From Cardiobacterium hominis (GTDB lineage Bacteria > Pseudomonadota > Gammaproteobacteria > Cardiobacteriales > Cardiobacteriaceae): a stretch of 64,000 nucleotides of DNA. The notes beneath the pieces were generated by a model, which made no database searches, had not been told where the DNA came from, and saw only the letters and a list, made by a program, of their open reading frames with translations. Below, one piece after another: positions 43,769 through 52,786 of this stretch (position 1 is its first letter; every line of letters begins with the position of its first letter). Where the stretch lies: the NCBI RefSeq assembly GCF_900637305.1, contig NZ_LR134365.1, positions 2,472,501 through 2,536,500 on the forward strand, written 5' to 3'. The translations under genes and the position numbers were made by a program.

Positions 43769-44605
43769 TCAGTTGAAGGTATTGCAGCGGTTGATTTCGC
43801 CGTATTGCAGGCCGTTGTTGAGCCAGCGCATGCGGTCGGCGGCAGTGCCGTGGGTGAAGTTCGCCGGATTGACCCGGCCGCCGGCGCGTTGCATCAGGGT
43901 GTCGTCGCCCACCGCTTCGGCGGCTTTCAATCCTTCGCGGATGTCGCCGTCTTCGAGGCGGATTTTGCTGTATTTTTCCAGTTTGTTGCCCCAGATACCG
44001 GCGTAGCAGTCGGCTTGTAGTTCGATGCGCACCGAGATTTGGTTGGCCTCGGTTTTGCTCACCTGCCGCATGTAGCGGTGCGCCTGGCCGAGGGTGCCGA
44101 GCAGGTTTTGTACGTGGTGGCCGACTTCGTGCGCAACCACGTAGGCAAAGGCGAAGTCGCCGCTCGCGCCCATTTTTTGCATTTCGCGGTAGAAGCTGGG
44201 GTCAATGTAGAGTTTTTGGTCGGCGGAGCAGTAGAAGGGGCCGGTGGCGCTGCTGCTGATGCCGCAGGCGGATTGGACTTGGCCGCTGAATAGCACCAGC
44301 GTCGGGTTGTGGTAGGTTTTGCCGTGCTGTTTGAAGACGGGTTTCCACACGTCTTCGGTCGAGGCGAGCACCGCGCTTAAAAACTGCCCGGCTTCGTCGT
44401 TGGCAGGTGGCGCACCGGCGCTGCTGTATTGGCTTTGGCTCTGGCTGCCTTCGAGGAATTGCAGCATGGTGCCGGGGTCGATGCCGAACATCCAGCCGAT
44501 GAGGATGATGGCAAGGCCGCCGAGGCCGAGGCCGCCGGCGGTGGTGCCGCTGAAGCCGCGGCGGTCTTCGATGTTGTCGCTGCGGCGGCTGTTTTTCCAG
44601 TCCAT
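43769..44605 (-). CDS. ypfJ: neutral zinc metallopeptidase (YpfJ family)
   Basis: A 278-residue membrane-anchored protein: cytoplasmic RGFSGTTAGGLGLGGLAI start with one helix at about 25-45, then a periplasmic peptidase domain with the zinc motif VAHEVGHHVQN and the downstream ELQADCYAG. The family is widespread; its substrates are unknown. The ribosome site is GGGAGA. It follows coaX after 21 bases, so the two are probably cotranscribed. Confidence 0.9.
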   Translation of the reverse strand: MDWKNSRRSDNIEDRRGFSGTTAGGLGLGGLAIILIGWMFGIDPGTMLQFLEGSQSQSQYSSAGAPPANDEAGQFLSAVLASTEDVWKPVFKQHGKTYHNPTLVLFSGQVQSACGISSSATGPFYCSADQKLYIDPSFYREMQKMGASGDFAFAYVVAHEVGHHVQNLLGTLGQAHRYMRQVSKTEANQISVRIELQADCYAGIWGNKLEKYSKIRLEDGDIREGLKAAEAVGDDTLMQRAGGRVNPANFTHGTAADRMRWLNNGLQYGEINRCNTFN

Positions 44606-44626
44606 ATTGGTCTCCCGGTTGTTGGG

Positions 44627-45358
44627 TTAGTCGGTGGCAAGGCGGTCGATCATGCCGCGGAACATTAAGTCGGGTTCGATGCGGTAGTCGGGCCGGTTGC
44701 CGAAGAGGATTTGTGCGTCGCCGCCAAAGGCGAAGCGGTGGTAGTAGTGGCCGGTGGTGGTTTCGAGTTCGTCCATGATGCTGTTGATGCCCGCCGGGAT
44801 GGCGTGGTGGATGCCCGCGCCGATGCAGGAGGCGGTGTCGGTGCCGAGCAGGTTCGGCGTCCAGCGCATCGGCCGCAGTTTTTGCGTGTTTTGCAGGAGC
44901 GCGTTTTCGGCGAGGCGGATGCCGGGCAGGATGAGGCCGCCGATGTGTTGGCCGTCGCGCTCGACCACGTCGAGGGTGATGGCGGTGCCGCAGCCGACGA
45001 CGCAGAGCGGTTCGTGGGTGAGGCCGCGCGCACCGAGCATGGCGAGGTAGCGGTCGGCGCCGAGGGTATGGGCTTCGCTGTAGGCGACGGTGAGGGTGTG
45101 GTTGGTTTCTTTTTGCGCGATGAAGGTTTGCAGCGGTTTGCCCCAGAGGTCATCAACGATGGCAGCGACTTCGGTTTCGATGCTGGCGTTATTGACGCAG
45201 CTGATGGCGATGCGGCGCGGTTCGGGCAGCAAGTGCCAGGCGCGCCACAGTTTGGTGCGCCAGTCTTCTTTGTAGGAGGCGGCTTCGACGATGCCGGGGA
45301 CGGCGTTGCCGTAAAGCCATTTGATGCGGGAATTGCCCGCGTCGATGAGGAGATACAT
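44627..45358 (-). CDS. coaX: type III pantothenate kinase
   Basis: First step of coenzyme A synthesis. A 243-residue ASKHA-fold enzyme with LLIDAGNSRIKW (phosphate 1 motif, Asp6), TLGADRYLAMLGA and VVGCGTAITLDVV (phosphate 2). The ATG at 45358 is chosen to exclude the frame's extension into repeat sequence. A BirA-like gene lies upstream, separated by 293 bases of repeats; birA-coaX neighbours are common in beta- and gammaproteobacteria. Confidence 0.93.
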   Translation of the reverse strand: MYLLIDAGNSRIKWLYGNAVPGIVEAASYKEDWRTKLWRAWHLLPEPRRIAISCVNNASIETEVAAIVDDLWGKPLQTFIAQKETNHTLTVAYSEAHTLGADRYLAMLGARGLTHEPLCVVGCGTAITLDVVERDGQHIGGLILPGIRLAENALLQNTQKLRPMRWTPNLLGTDTASCIGAGIHHAIPAGINSIMDELETTTGHYYHRFAFGGDAQILFGNRPDYRIEPDLMFRGMIDRLATD

Positions 45359-45651
45359 GGTTGTCAGAACCCGGCTATTTTCCCCTCCCCTGTGAAGCGG
45401 GGGGAGGGTTGGGGTGAGGGTGTAGCAATCCTCCGAAAGCCTCATACGGTGTTGCGCCGCCTCGCCGTACAACCGCGTACTGTCTTCGGCGGCGCGCCTT
45501 GTCTGAGTCTTTCGGTGTATGGCTATATTTTGTCGCTTCGCGAATTTTTACACCCCCTTCCTGTCCTTCCCCCGCTTCGCAGGGGAAGGGACTGTCTATT
45601 TGCGCTTGCAAGCAGAATTTATACGTCATCATGCAACTGGCCTGGCTTTTT
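45359..45651. repeat. repeat-filled gap between the BirA-like gene and coaX
   Basis: Holds a family B fragment (CCCCTCCCCTGTGAAGCGGG, 45381-45420), a complete family A element and another B fragment (45528-45595, CCCCCGCTTCGCAGGGGAAG). No gene is seen. Confidence 0.7.
45421..45527. repeat. family A repeat (short form, 107 bp)
   Basis: Starts TGTAGCAATCCTCCGAAAGC and ends GGTGTATGGCTATA; the middle is nearly identical to the copies at 22538 and 31974. The left end has one change (TGTAGC). Confidence 0.8.
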
Positions 45652-46128
45652 TCAGTCCATGAAGACGGGCTTGCCGTCGCGGATGCTAATACGCCGCCCT
45701 TTTTGGTCGATGTCGCCATCGAGGGCGAACGCCGTCCAGCGGTTGGCGACGGGCAGGTAGGGGCGCGCGTTCCATTCGGCAAGCAGGGCAAACAGCACGG
45801 CGGCGAGGCCGTCGGCGAAGGGCGCGGTGATGCGGGCGAGGCTGGCGCCGTCCTGTGCGATGAGTTCGAGGGTAACGCGCCCGGCGGGGGCGCCGTCGCG
45901 GTAGAGCGTGCCGTCGTGGCGCAGGCGCAGCTCAAGGTGTTCGGCAACCGCCAAGGTCAGCGCTTGCAGCAGGCCGCCATGCAGCGCGGGCGTGCCTTCC
46001 AGCGGCCAAGCGAGGGCGAGGGATGCCGCATTCGCCGCACACACCGGGGCGGCGGTCTGCACACGCAGCCATGCCAGCGGTTCGGCGGCATCGGCGAGGG
46101 CTTGCACGGCGGGGAGCGCGTTTTGCAC
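45652..46128 (-). CDS. divergent BirA-like (biotin-protein ligase fold) protein
   Basis: A 158-residue protein starting from GTG at 46128, which has an AGGAAA ribosome site 6 bases away. LLQALTLAVAEHLELRLRHD, then DGAPAGRVTLELI, resembles the KWPNDL...KLAGIL part of biotin ligases, and the end DQKGRRISIRDGKPVFMD resembles their C-terminal SH3-like domain. The biotin-binding GRGRxGR motif is absent and the protein is about half the usual length. Position before coaX supports a BirA relative. It may be a degraded or repurposed ligase. Confidence 0.45.
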   Translation of the reverse strand: MQNALPAVQALADAAEPLAWLRVQTAAPVCAANAASLALAWPLEGTPALHGGLLQALTLAVAEHLELRLRHDGTLYRDGAPAGRVTLELIAQDGASLARITAPFADGLAAVLFALLAEWNARPYLPVANRWTAFALDGDIDQKGRRISIRDGKPVFMD

Positions 46129-46186
46129 GGGTGTTTCCTGAAAGTTGCTAGAATGGCGCGGCATTTTACATGAACATGAGGATTTT

Positions 46187-46867
46187 ATGCCCGCCTTGCC
46201 TGCCCTGATTGCCCCCTCGATTCTCTCCGCCGATTTTGCCCGTCTGGGTGAGGATGTCGCCGCCGTGCTTGCCGCCGGGGCGGACGTCATCCATTTTGAC
46301 GTGATGGACAACCACTTCGTCCCCAACCTCAGCTTTGGCGCGCCGATTTGTCAGGCGCTGCGCGACTACGGCATTAGCGCGCCGATTGACGTGCATCTGA
46401 TGGCCTCGCCGGTGGACGCGCTGATTGAGCAGTTTGCGCAAGCAGGCGCGGATTACGTGTCCTTCCACCCGGAGGCGAGCATCCACATCGATCGCTCGCT
46501 GCAACTCATCAAAAGCCACGGCATGAAGGCGGGGCTGGTGTTCAACCCGGCGACGCCGCTTGCTTGCCTCGATTACGTGCTGGACAAGATTGACCTCATC
46601 CTCATCATGTCGGTCAATCCCGGCTTTGGCGGGCAGGCATTTTTGCCCTCTGCGCTGGACAAACTGCGCGCCGCGCGCCGCATCATTGACGCAAGCGGGC
46701 GCGACATCCGCCTCGAAGTCGATGGCGGCGTGAAAACGGACAACATCGCCGCCATTGCCGCGGCAGGCGCGGACATGTTCGTCGCCGGTTCCGCCATTTT
46801 CAACGCGCCGGACTACGCGGCAGTCATCAACACCATGCGCGGCGAAATTGCCAAGGCGGGCGCATGA
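46187..46867 (+). CDS. rpe: ribulose-phosphate 3-epimerase
   Basis: Interconverts ribulose-5-phosphate and xylulose-5-phosphate. A 226-residue TIM barrel: [17 protein letters not shown] (active-site start), [12 protein letters not shown] (metal His and Asp), [15 protein letters not shown] and EVDGGV. The ATG at 46187 follows TGAGGATTTT. It overlaps trpE by four bases. Confidence 0.96.
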   Translation: MPALPALIAPSILSADFARLGEDVAAVLAAGADVIHFDVMDNHFVPNLSFGAPICQALRDYGISAPIDVHLMASPVDALIEQFAQAGADYVSFHPEASIHIDRSLQLIKSHGMKAGLVFNPATPLACLDYVLDKIDLILIMSVNPGFGGQAFLPSALDKLRAARRIIDASGRDIRLEVDGGVKTDNIAAIAAAGADMFVAGSAIFNAPDYAAVINTMRGEIAKAGA

Positions 46868-48291
46868 ACTACACCCACCAGCCCGTCGTCCGCACCATCC
46901 TCGCCGACCTGCTCACCCCGGTTGCCCTTTACGACCGCCTCGCAGACGCGCCCTACACCTACCTGCTCGAATCCGTTGAAGGCGGCGAGCGCTGGGCGCG
47001 CTACTCGATGATTGGCCTGCCCGCGCGCGAAACCGTGCGCATCCGCGACCACCAGCTGCAAATCCGCCGCGACGGCGCCGTCATCGAAGAACAGACAGTG
47101 GCCGACCCGCTCGCCTGGATTGCCGAATACCATGCGGCACTGCGACCGGCGCCGCTTTCGCTTGACCTGCCCTACACCGGCGGCCTCGTCGGCTACTTCG
47201 CCTACGACACCATCGGCTACATCGAAAAACGCCTGGCGCAGCGCTCGCAGAACGACCCGCTCGGCCTGCCGGACATATTATTCATGCAAAGCCTCGACCT
47301 CGCCGTGCTGGACAACCTGCGCGGCGAAGTCCACCTCATCAGCCACGCCGACCTTGCCGACCCGAACGGCATTGCCGCCGCCGAAGCGCGGCTGGATGCG
47401 ATGGTGGACGCCATCAACCGCCCCGGCAAAGCCAAAGTGCGCTCGCTCAACGCGGACGGCGCGCGTCCGGAAGTGCACTACCACTACCCCGAAGCGGCCT
47501 TCAAGGCAGACGTCGGCAAAATCCGCGAATACATCATGGCAGGCGACTGCATGCAGGTAGTGCCGTCGCAGCGGATGAGCTGCGCCTTCCCGCACCCGCC
47601 GCTTGACTACTACCGCGCGCTGCGCATCACCAACCCGTCGCCGTACATGTACCTGCTCGATTTGGACGACTTCCACATCATCGGCTCCTCGCCGGAAATA
47701 CTGGCGCGCAAACAGGGCGATACCGTTACCGTGCGCCCGCTGGCCGGCACGCGCAAACGCGGCAAAACGGCAGAAGAAGACCTGGCGCTGGAAAAAGAAC
47801 TGCTGGCGGATGAAAAAGAAATCGCCGAACACGTGATGCTGATAGACCTCGGCCGCAACGACATCGGCCGCATCAGCCAGACCGGCACGGTGAAAATCAG
47901 CGAAAAAATGGTGATAGAGCGCTACTCGCACGTGATGCACATCGTCTCCAACGTCGAAGGCAAACTGCGCCCCGACATCAACGCGATGGACGTGCTGCGC
48001 GCCACCTTCCCCGCCGGAACACTTTCCGGCGCGCCGAAAATCCGCGCGATGGAAATCATCGACGAAGTCGAGCCGGAGCGGCGCGGCGTCTATGGCGGTG
48101 CGGTCGGTTACTGGTCGTGGAGCGGCAACATGGACATGGCGATTGCCATCCGCACCGCCATCATCAAGGACGGCCGCCTCTACGCGCAGGCGGGCGCGGG
48201 CATCGTTTACGACTCCAACCCCGACAGCGAATGGCAGGAAACGCTCAACAAGGCGAGCGCGCTCATTGCCGCCGCGGCGTTGCTGGACTGA
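46864..48291 (+). CDS. trpE: anthranilate synthase component I
   Basis: Makes anthranilate from chorismate with the glutamine amidotransferase TrpG. 475 residues. The feedback site LLES is present ([17 protein letters not shown]), so tryptophan inhibition is likely. The chorismate domain has [37 protein letters not shown] and [11 protein letters not shown]. trpG is not next to it; rpe-gph-trpE is the usual order, and gph is missing here. Confidence 0.96.
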   Translation: MNYTHQPVVRTILADLLTPVALYDRLADAPYTYLLESVEGGERWARYSMIGLPARETVRIRDHQLQIRRDGAVIEEQTVADPLAWIAEYHAALRPAPLSLDLPYTGGLVGYFAYDTIGYIEKRLAQRSQNDPLGLPDILFMQSLDLAVLDNLRGEVHLISHADLADPNGIAAAEARLDAMVDAINRPGKAKVRSLNADGARPEVHYHYPEAAFKADVGKIREYIMAGDCMQVVPSQRMSCAFPHPPLDYYRALRITNPSPYMYLLDLDDFHIIGSSPEILARKQGDTVTVRPLAGTRKRGKTAEEDLALEKELLADEKEIAEHVMLIDLGRNDIGRISQTGTVKISEKMVIERYSHVMHIVSNVEGKLRPDINAMDVLRATFPAGTLSGAPKIRAMEIIDEVEPERRGVYGGAVGYWSWSGNMDMAIAIRTAIIKDGRLYAQAGAGIVYDSNPDSEWQETLNKASALIAAAALLD

Positions 48292-48292
48292 A

Positions 48293-48683
48293 TACAGCCA
48301 TCCCCCGAAAGCCTCATACGGTGTTTCGTTGTTGGGGATCCTAAGGATGTGTTTGCAATTTGAGTCCCCCTCCCCCGCGGAGCGGGGGAGGGGGTGTGAA
48401 AAGTCACGTAGCGACGGCATTATTCAAAACGAGGCAGTCCTCAAACGTATGTTGTCATGCGAAGTTTGTTTATCCCTGCCCTCACCCCAACCCCTCTCCC
48501 AGAGGGACAAGCATTGCTCGCGTAGCGAGAGAGGGGCTCGTTCGCCGAATTATCAACACGCCCTAGGGTGCGCCTTGACGCACCATTGACAAGAAACCAA
48601 TATTTCCGCGACGGTGCGCCAAGGCGCACCCTATAACACTGTTTCAGCAGCAATTTGTCTGAAACTTTAGGTGGATGGCTATA
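48293..48683. repeat. family A repeat (long form) split by a nested family B element
   Basis: The left part (TACAGCCATCCCCCGAAAGC to 48341) and right part (48566 to GGTGGATGGCTATA at 48683) together match the long family A copies at 56051 and 62175. The right part begins with the inner palindrome GGGTGCGCCTTGACGCACC and has its partner GGTGCGCCAAGGCGCACCC. A family B element sits at the CTAG junction. Confidence 0.8.
48342..48566. repeat. family B repeat nested in a family A repeat
   Basis: Inverted ends TAAGGATGTGTTTGCAATT and AATTATCAACACGCCCTAG; inner arms CCCCCTCCCCCGCGGAGCGG and CCCTCACCCCAACCCCTCTC. The flanks read CTAA and CTAG. Confidence 0.75.
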
Positions 48684-48696
48684 TAGCAATCAACAG

Positions 48697-48722
48697 CCCC
48701 TTCCTGTGCGAAGGGGTTTTTT
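48697..48722 (+). terminator. terminator downstream of trpE and repeats
   Basis: CCCCTTC pairs with GAAGGGG around CTGTGC, followed by T6. Confidence 0.7.
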
Positions 48723-48730
48723 GCGCGCAA

Positions 48731-48757
48731 AAAAACAGCGCCTCGCAGGCGCTGTTT
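48731..48757 (-). terminator. mscL terminator
   Basis: ACAGCGCC and GGCGCTGT pair around TCGCA; the T-run is on the minus strand. Confidence 0.8.
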
Positions 48758-48785
48758 TATCGTGGCGACGTAATCCGCGCGGCGG

Positions 48786-49217
48786 TTACTTGTCCGACTG
48801 GTTGGCGGCAGCGCGGCGCACGGCGAGGCTGTCGCGGATTTCGCGCAGCAGCAGGATTTCTTCAGACGGCGGCGCAGGCGGCGCTTCTACTTCTTCTTTT
48901 TTCTTCATGCTGGCGGTGAGCTTGTTCATCGGGATGATGATGAAGATATAGATGGCGAGTGAGACGAGGAAGAAGTTGACGATGGCGGTCAAGATTTTGC
49001 CGTATTGGAAAACGGTCGGCTCTTCGCCAATCAGCGGCGGCAGGGAGAACATGAGCGAATCGAAGTTCGGCTTGCCCACCAGCCAGGCGATGAGCGGGTT
49101 GATGAAGCTCTCGACGAGGCCGCTGACGACGAGGCCGAACGCGGCACCCATGACGACACCGACGGCGAGATCGACGACGTTGCCACGGGCGATGAAGGTC
49201 TTGAATCCGGATAACAT
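48786..49217 (-). CDS. mscL: large-conductance mechanosensitive channel
   Basis: Emergency valve against osmotic downshock in the inner membrane. 143 residues: amphipathic MLSGFKTFIARGNVVDLAVG, pore helix with GVVMGAAFGLVVS, periplasmic loop, second helix (AIVNFFLVSLAIYIFIIIP), then an acidic-basic C-terminal helix. A stretch EEVEAPPAPPSEE links to the C-terminal bundle. Normal length. Confidence 0.96.
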   Translation of the reverse strand: MLSGFKTFIARGNVVDLAVGVVMGAAFGLVVSGLVESFINPLIAWLVGKPNFDSLMFSLPPLIGEEPTVFQYGKILTAIVNFFLVSLAIYIFIIIPMNKLTASMKKKEEVEAPPAPPSEEILLLREIRDSLAVRRAAANQSDK

Positions 49218-49310
49218 GTGTGATTTCCTTGGTTGTTGAAAAGGCTGGCGATTATAGGGAGACTTGCGAAGCGGTCATATTACGGTTCACTTATGTGGGC
49301 GGGTGCAGGC

Positions 49311-49344
49311 AAAAAAATGGTGCGACAGGTCGCACCATTTTTTT
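49311..49344. terminator. bidirectional terminator between dat and mscL regions
   Basis: AATGGTGCGAC / GTCGCACCATT with A7 and T7 on either side. Mainly the terminator of the leftward dat-brnQ transcript. Confidence 0.85.
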
Positions 49345-49369
49345 CGTCGCGCTTTTTCGTCGTGTGGCG

Positions 49370-50224
49370 TTATTCCGCCGTCTCGCGCAGGAACTGGATG
49401 TAGCGCTCGCGCAGTTGCCGGGTGAACGCGCCCGGTTTGCCGTCGCCGAGGCGGTGGCCGTCAATTTCGACGACGGGCAGGATGAATGCGCCCGCGGAGC
49501 TCAGGAAGGCTTCGTCAGCGTGGTGCGCTTCTTCGACGCTGAAGGGGCGTTCTTCAAGGGTCATGCCGAATGCGCCGAGGAGGGCGATGGCCGCCTGGCG
49601 GGTGATGCCGTTCAAGATGTCGTGCGTCGGCGGGCGGGTGATGAGGGTTTGCCCGCGGCGAATCCAGGCGTTGTTGGAGCTGCCTTCGGTGATATTGCCC
49701 GCGTCGTCCATCAGCCAGGTGTCGTCGTAACCGGCGGCGACTGCGGTCATTTTGGCGAGCGATTGGGCGAGCAGTTGGGTGGTTTTGATGTCGCGCCGCG
49801 CCCAGCGGATGTCCGCCTGGGTCATGACGCGCAGGCCTTTTTCGGCGGCGGGGCTGTTGATGATGGCGCGCGCCTGGGTGAACATCACCAGGTTCGGGGG
49901 CAGGTTCGGGTCGTAGAGGAAGTCGCGGTCGGCTTCGCCGCGGGTAACGTGCAGGTAAACTGTGCCTTCTTGCAGGTTGTTCGCCGCGATGAGGCGTTTT
50001 TGTACAGCGACGATTTCCGCGAGCGGCAGCGGCAGCGGCATGGCGAGTTCGTGCAGGCTGCGTTCGAGGCGGCGTAGGTGCGCGGCGTTGTCCGCCAGTT
50101 TGCCGTCGATGACGGCGCTGACTTCGTAAACGCTGTCGGCCATGAGGAAGCCGCGGTCAAAGATGGAAATTTTCGCTTCGTTTTCCGGCAGGTAGTCGCC
50201 GTTGATATAGACGGTACGGGTCAT
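49370..50224 (-). CDS. dat: class IV aminotransferase, D-amino-acid transaminase type
   Basis: A 284-residue PLP enzyme. It has the class IV start FDRGFLMADSVYEV, HVTRGEADRDFLYD, the PLP lysine in RRDIKTTQLLAQSLAK, and the ITEGSSNNAWI turn that binds the PLP phosphate. D-alanine:2-oxoglutarate transaminase is the best fit, supplying D-Glu or D-Ala; branched-chain transaminase is less likely from these motifs, although brnQ lies one base upstream in the same operon. Confidence 0.85.
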   Translation of the reverse strand: MTRTVYINGDYLPENEAKISIFDRGFLMADSVYEVSAVIDGKLADNAAHLRRLERSLHELAMPLPLPLAEIVAVQKRLIAANNLQEGTVYLHVTRGEADRDFLYDPNLPPNLVMFTQARAIINSPAAEKGLRVMTQADIRWARRDIKTTQLLAQSLAKMTAVAAGYDDTWLMDDAGNITEGSSNNAWIRRGQTLITRPPTHDILNGITRQAAIALLGAFGMTLEERPFSVEEAHHADEAFLSSAGAFILPVVEIDGHRLGDGKPGAFTRQLRERYIQFLRETAE

Positions 50225-50225
50225 T

Positions 50226-51581
50226 TTATACTCCGGGTTGTTGCGGGGGTTCGGCGAGACGGACGCCGGCGAGGTGCAAGAGCAGGCCGATGGCAAGGCC
50301 CACCGCGCCAGGGACGAGCCAGCCGAGGCCGATGTCGTAGTACGGCAGCCAATGGCTGATTTGCGCGACGGTTTCGGGGCTGAAGCCGAAGGCGATTTTC
50401 GCCGCGTCAAACAGTCCGGCGATGCCGGTCAGGCTCATCGTCGCCACATACACGATGCGGCTGCCGCCAAAGATGCGGTGCAGGAAGGCGAGCAGAATCA
50501 GGGCGATGGTCAGCGGGTAGAGCAGCATCAGCATCGGGATGGAGAGTTTGACGATGGTGCTCAGGCCGACGTTGGCGAGCAGGCAGGAGATGACGGTAAA
50601 AAGCGTCGCAAACTGGAAGTAGGAAACGCGCGGCAGGATGCGGTTGAAATACTCGGCGCAAGCGGTAATGAGGCCAACCGAGGTGGTGAGGCAGGCGAGG
50701 AAAACGATGATGGCCAGTAGCGCCTTGCCCGCGCCGCCAAAATAATGCAAGGCGACTTTTGCCAGCACCGCCGCACCGTTTTCCTGCAAACCGATACCGG
50801 CGACGCTGCTCGCGCCCATATAGGCGATGAAAACGTACACCAAGGCGAGGCACAGCACCGCAAGGCCGCCGGAGAACGACACCATGCGCAGCACCTGCCG
50901 CCGTCCGTGCAGACCCAGCGCGCGTACCGCGTCAATGACGATGATGGCAAACACCGGCGAGACGAGGCCGTCCATCGTTTGATAGCCTTCAATCAGCCCG
51001 GTCGCGACCGGATGCTCCAGATAGCCGCCCTGCGCAGCCTGTAACGCGCCCATCGGCTTGAACGCCGCATAACCGACGAGAATGGCAATGGAGGCAAGCA
51101 ACAGCGGCGTCAGCACTTTGCCGATACGGCTGACCAATTTCCCCGGCGACAGCGCCAGCCAATAACTGAGCGCAAAAAAAGCGAGACTGAACAACGCCAG
51201 CGGCAGAAAACTGCCGCGTTGCGCTTCTGACAAGAACGGCACCACGCCAATCTCGAACGACACCGTCGCCGTGCGCGGCAACGCGAACAGCGGGCCGATG
51301 GTCAAATACAAAAGCACCGTATAAATCAGACCGTAGCGCGGCGTGACCCGCGCGGCGAGCGCCTGCGCGTCGGCGGTGTTCGCATAAGCCACGGCGATAA
51401 TCCCGACCAGCGGCAAACCAGCGCCGGTGAGGAGAAAACCGAACATCGCGGCGAACACATGCGCGCCCGCCTGCTGACCGAGCAGCGCCGGAAAAATCAA
51501 ATTTCCCGCGCCAAAAAAGAGCGCGAACAACATCAACCCCGTCGCCCAAAAAGCCGAACGGTCACGAAGCACAGCGGACAT
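50226..51581 (-). CDS. brnQ: branched-chain amino acid transporter, LIVCS family
   Basis: A 451-residue inner-membrane symporter with about twelve helices. Family start FWATGLMLFALFFGAGNLIFP, then RTATVSFEIGV and PVFAIIVIDAVRALG. It takes up Leu, Ile and Val with a cation. The gene ends one base before the dat start codon, so the two are an operon. Confidence 0.94.
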   Translation of the reverse strand: MSAVLRDRSAFWATGLMLFALFFGAGNLIFPALLGQQAGAHVFAAMFGFLLTGAGLPLVGIIAVAYANTADAQALAARVTPRYGLIYTVLLYLTIGPLFALPRTATVSFEIGVVPFLSEAQRGSFLPLALFSLAFFALSYWLALSPGKLVSRIGKVLTPLLLASIAILVGYAAFKPMGALQAAQGGYLEHPVATGLIEGYQTMDGLVSPVFAIIVIDAVRALGLHGRRQVLRMVSFSGGLAVLCLALVYVFIAYMGASSVAGIGLQENGAAVLAKVALHYFGGAGKALLAIIVFLACLTTSVGLITACAEYFNRILPRVSYFQFATLFTVISCLLANVGLSTIVKLSIPMLMLLYPLTIALILLAFLHRIFGGSRIVYVATMSLTGIAGLFDAAKIAFGFSPETVAQISHWLPYYDIGLGWLVPGAVGLAIGLLLHLAGVRLAEPPQQPGV

Positions 51582-51702
51582 AAAACCCCATTAAAATTTT
51601 GGATATCAAGAAGCGGGGGAATATAACAGAATCGTCATCGCCGCGCGAAATGAAACCCGATGATGCGCTGTTTACATACACATCGAGCGCTCAGGTGTAT
51701 GT

Positions 51703-52776
51703 GGCGAATTTACAATTCAAGTGCAACAGCTACAAAAAAGACATCCATAAGCGATACTGCAAAAAACATCAAAACATTGCAGGAGACCGAAAATGGATGC
51801 CTACCGTCATATTACGCCCATTGAGCGGGGTTGCATAATGACCTTGTTCAACCAAGGTCATAGCCCCGCCGCTATTGCCACCATGTTGAAGCGCCACAGA
51901 TGCACCATCTTGCGCGAACTGAAGCGCAATAGCGCTGGCGAAAGCTACGACGCCAGCAAGGCGCAGGAGAAATACGACAGCAGGCGTAAGCGCTGCCGCC
52001 GCAAGCGTAAACTTGATGACCCGGAACTTTTTGCCCTGGTCAAGGAGAGGTTTCTGAAACTGCACTGGTCGCCGGAGCAGATTCAGTACCGCTTGCGCCA
52101 CGAAGGCCGCACGCACGCCATCAGCTACGCCACTATCTACCGCGGTATCTACGCCAAGCGTTTCAATGACCTCGACTGGGCGATAAGCGGCAAGCAAAGG
52201 CTGCGCCACCGTGGCAAGAAGCGGCGGCGCAAGGGCGAGCCGACACGTGATAACTTCCCGGTTGAGCATGCGCTGTCGGCGCGTCCGCCAGAGGCACAGG
52301 CGCGGGAGCGCATGGGCGATTGGGAAGCCGATACCGTTGCAGGCGTGGTGGGTGGTGCGGTGTTGCTGACGTTGGTTGACCGCAAAAGCCGCTATCTGCG
52401 GTGCGTCCGGCTGGAGAAGAAGACGGCGGACGGCGTGAATGCGGCGATGATTGAAGCCTTGCGCGGGCAGACGGTACACAGCATCACGCCGGACCGGGGC
52501 AAGGAATTTGCGCGGCATGCGGTGGTGGCGGAGGCGTTGGGGATAAAAATATACATTCCGCCGCCGTACCAGCCGTGGCAGCGCGGGACAAACGAGAACA
52601 CCAACGGCCTGTTGCGTGAATATTTTCCGAAGCATCAGGATATTGCGCAATATCCTGATGATTACCTTGAAAAGGCGGTGCTGGCATTGAATAACCGCCC
52701 GCGCAAATGTTTGCAGTGGAGGACACCTTATGAAGTACATTTTGACAAGGCGTTGCACTTGGTTTGACAATTCGCC
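51703..52776 (+). mobile_element. IS30-family insertion sequence
   Basis: About 1074 bp with one transposase gene. The terminal inverted repeats of about 25 bases read GGCGAATTTACAATTCAAGT... at the left and GGCGAATTGTCAAACCAAGT... inverted at the right, about 21 of 25 matching. A GT on both outer sides may be the target duplication, fitting the 2-3 bp of IS30. It lies between brnQ and the MFS gene and disrupts neither. Appears intact. Confidence 0.85.
51793..52767 (+). CDS. IS30-family transposase
   Basis: A 324-residue DDE transposase. An N-terminal helix-turn-helix region (HITPIERGCIMTLFNQGHSP, IATMLKRHRCTILREL), a basic linker, and the catalytic core with the first Asp in GDWEADTV, the second in SITPDRGKEF and Glu in GTNENTNGLLREYFPK. 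The stop TGA lies in the right inverted repeat. Complete and probably active. Confidence 0.93.
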   Translation: MDAYRHITPIERGCIMTLFNQGHSPAAIATMLKRHRCTILRELKRNSAGESYDASKAQEKYDSRRKRCRRKRKLDDPELFALVKERFLKLHWSPEQIQYRLRHEGRTHAISYATIYRGIYAKRFNDLDWAISGKQRLRHRGKKRRRKGEPTRDNFPVEHALSARPPEAQARERMGDWEADTVAGVVGGAVLLTLVDRKSRYLRCVRLEKKTADGVNAAMIEALRGQTVHSITPDRGKEFARHAVVAEALGIKIYIPPPYQPWQRGTNENTNGLLREYFPKHQDIAQYPDDYLEKAVLALNNRPRKCLQWRTPYEVHFDKALHLV

Positions 52777-52786
52777 GTAAATGGCT

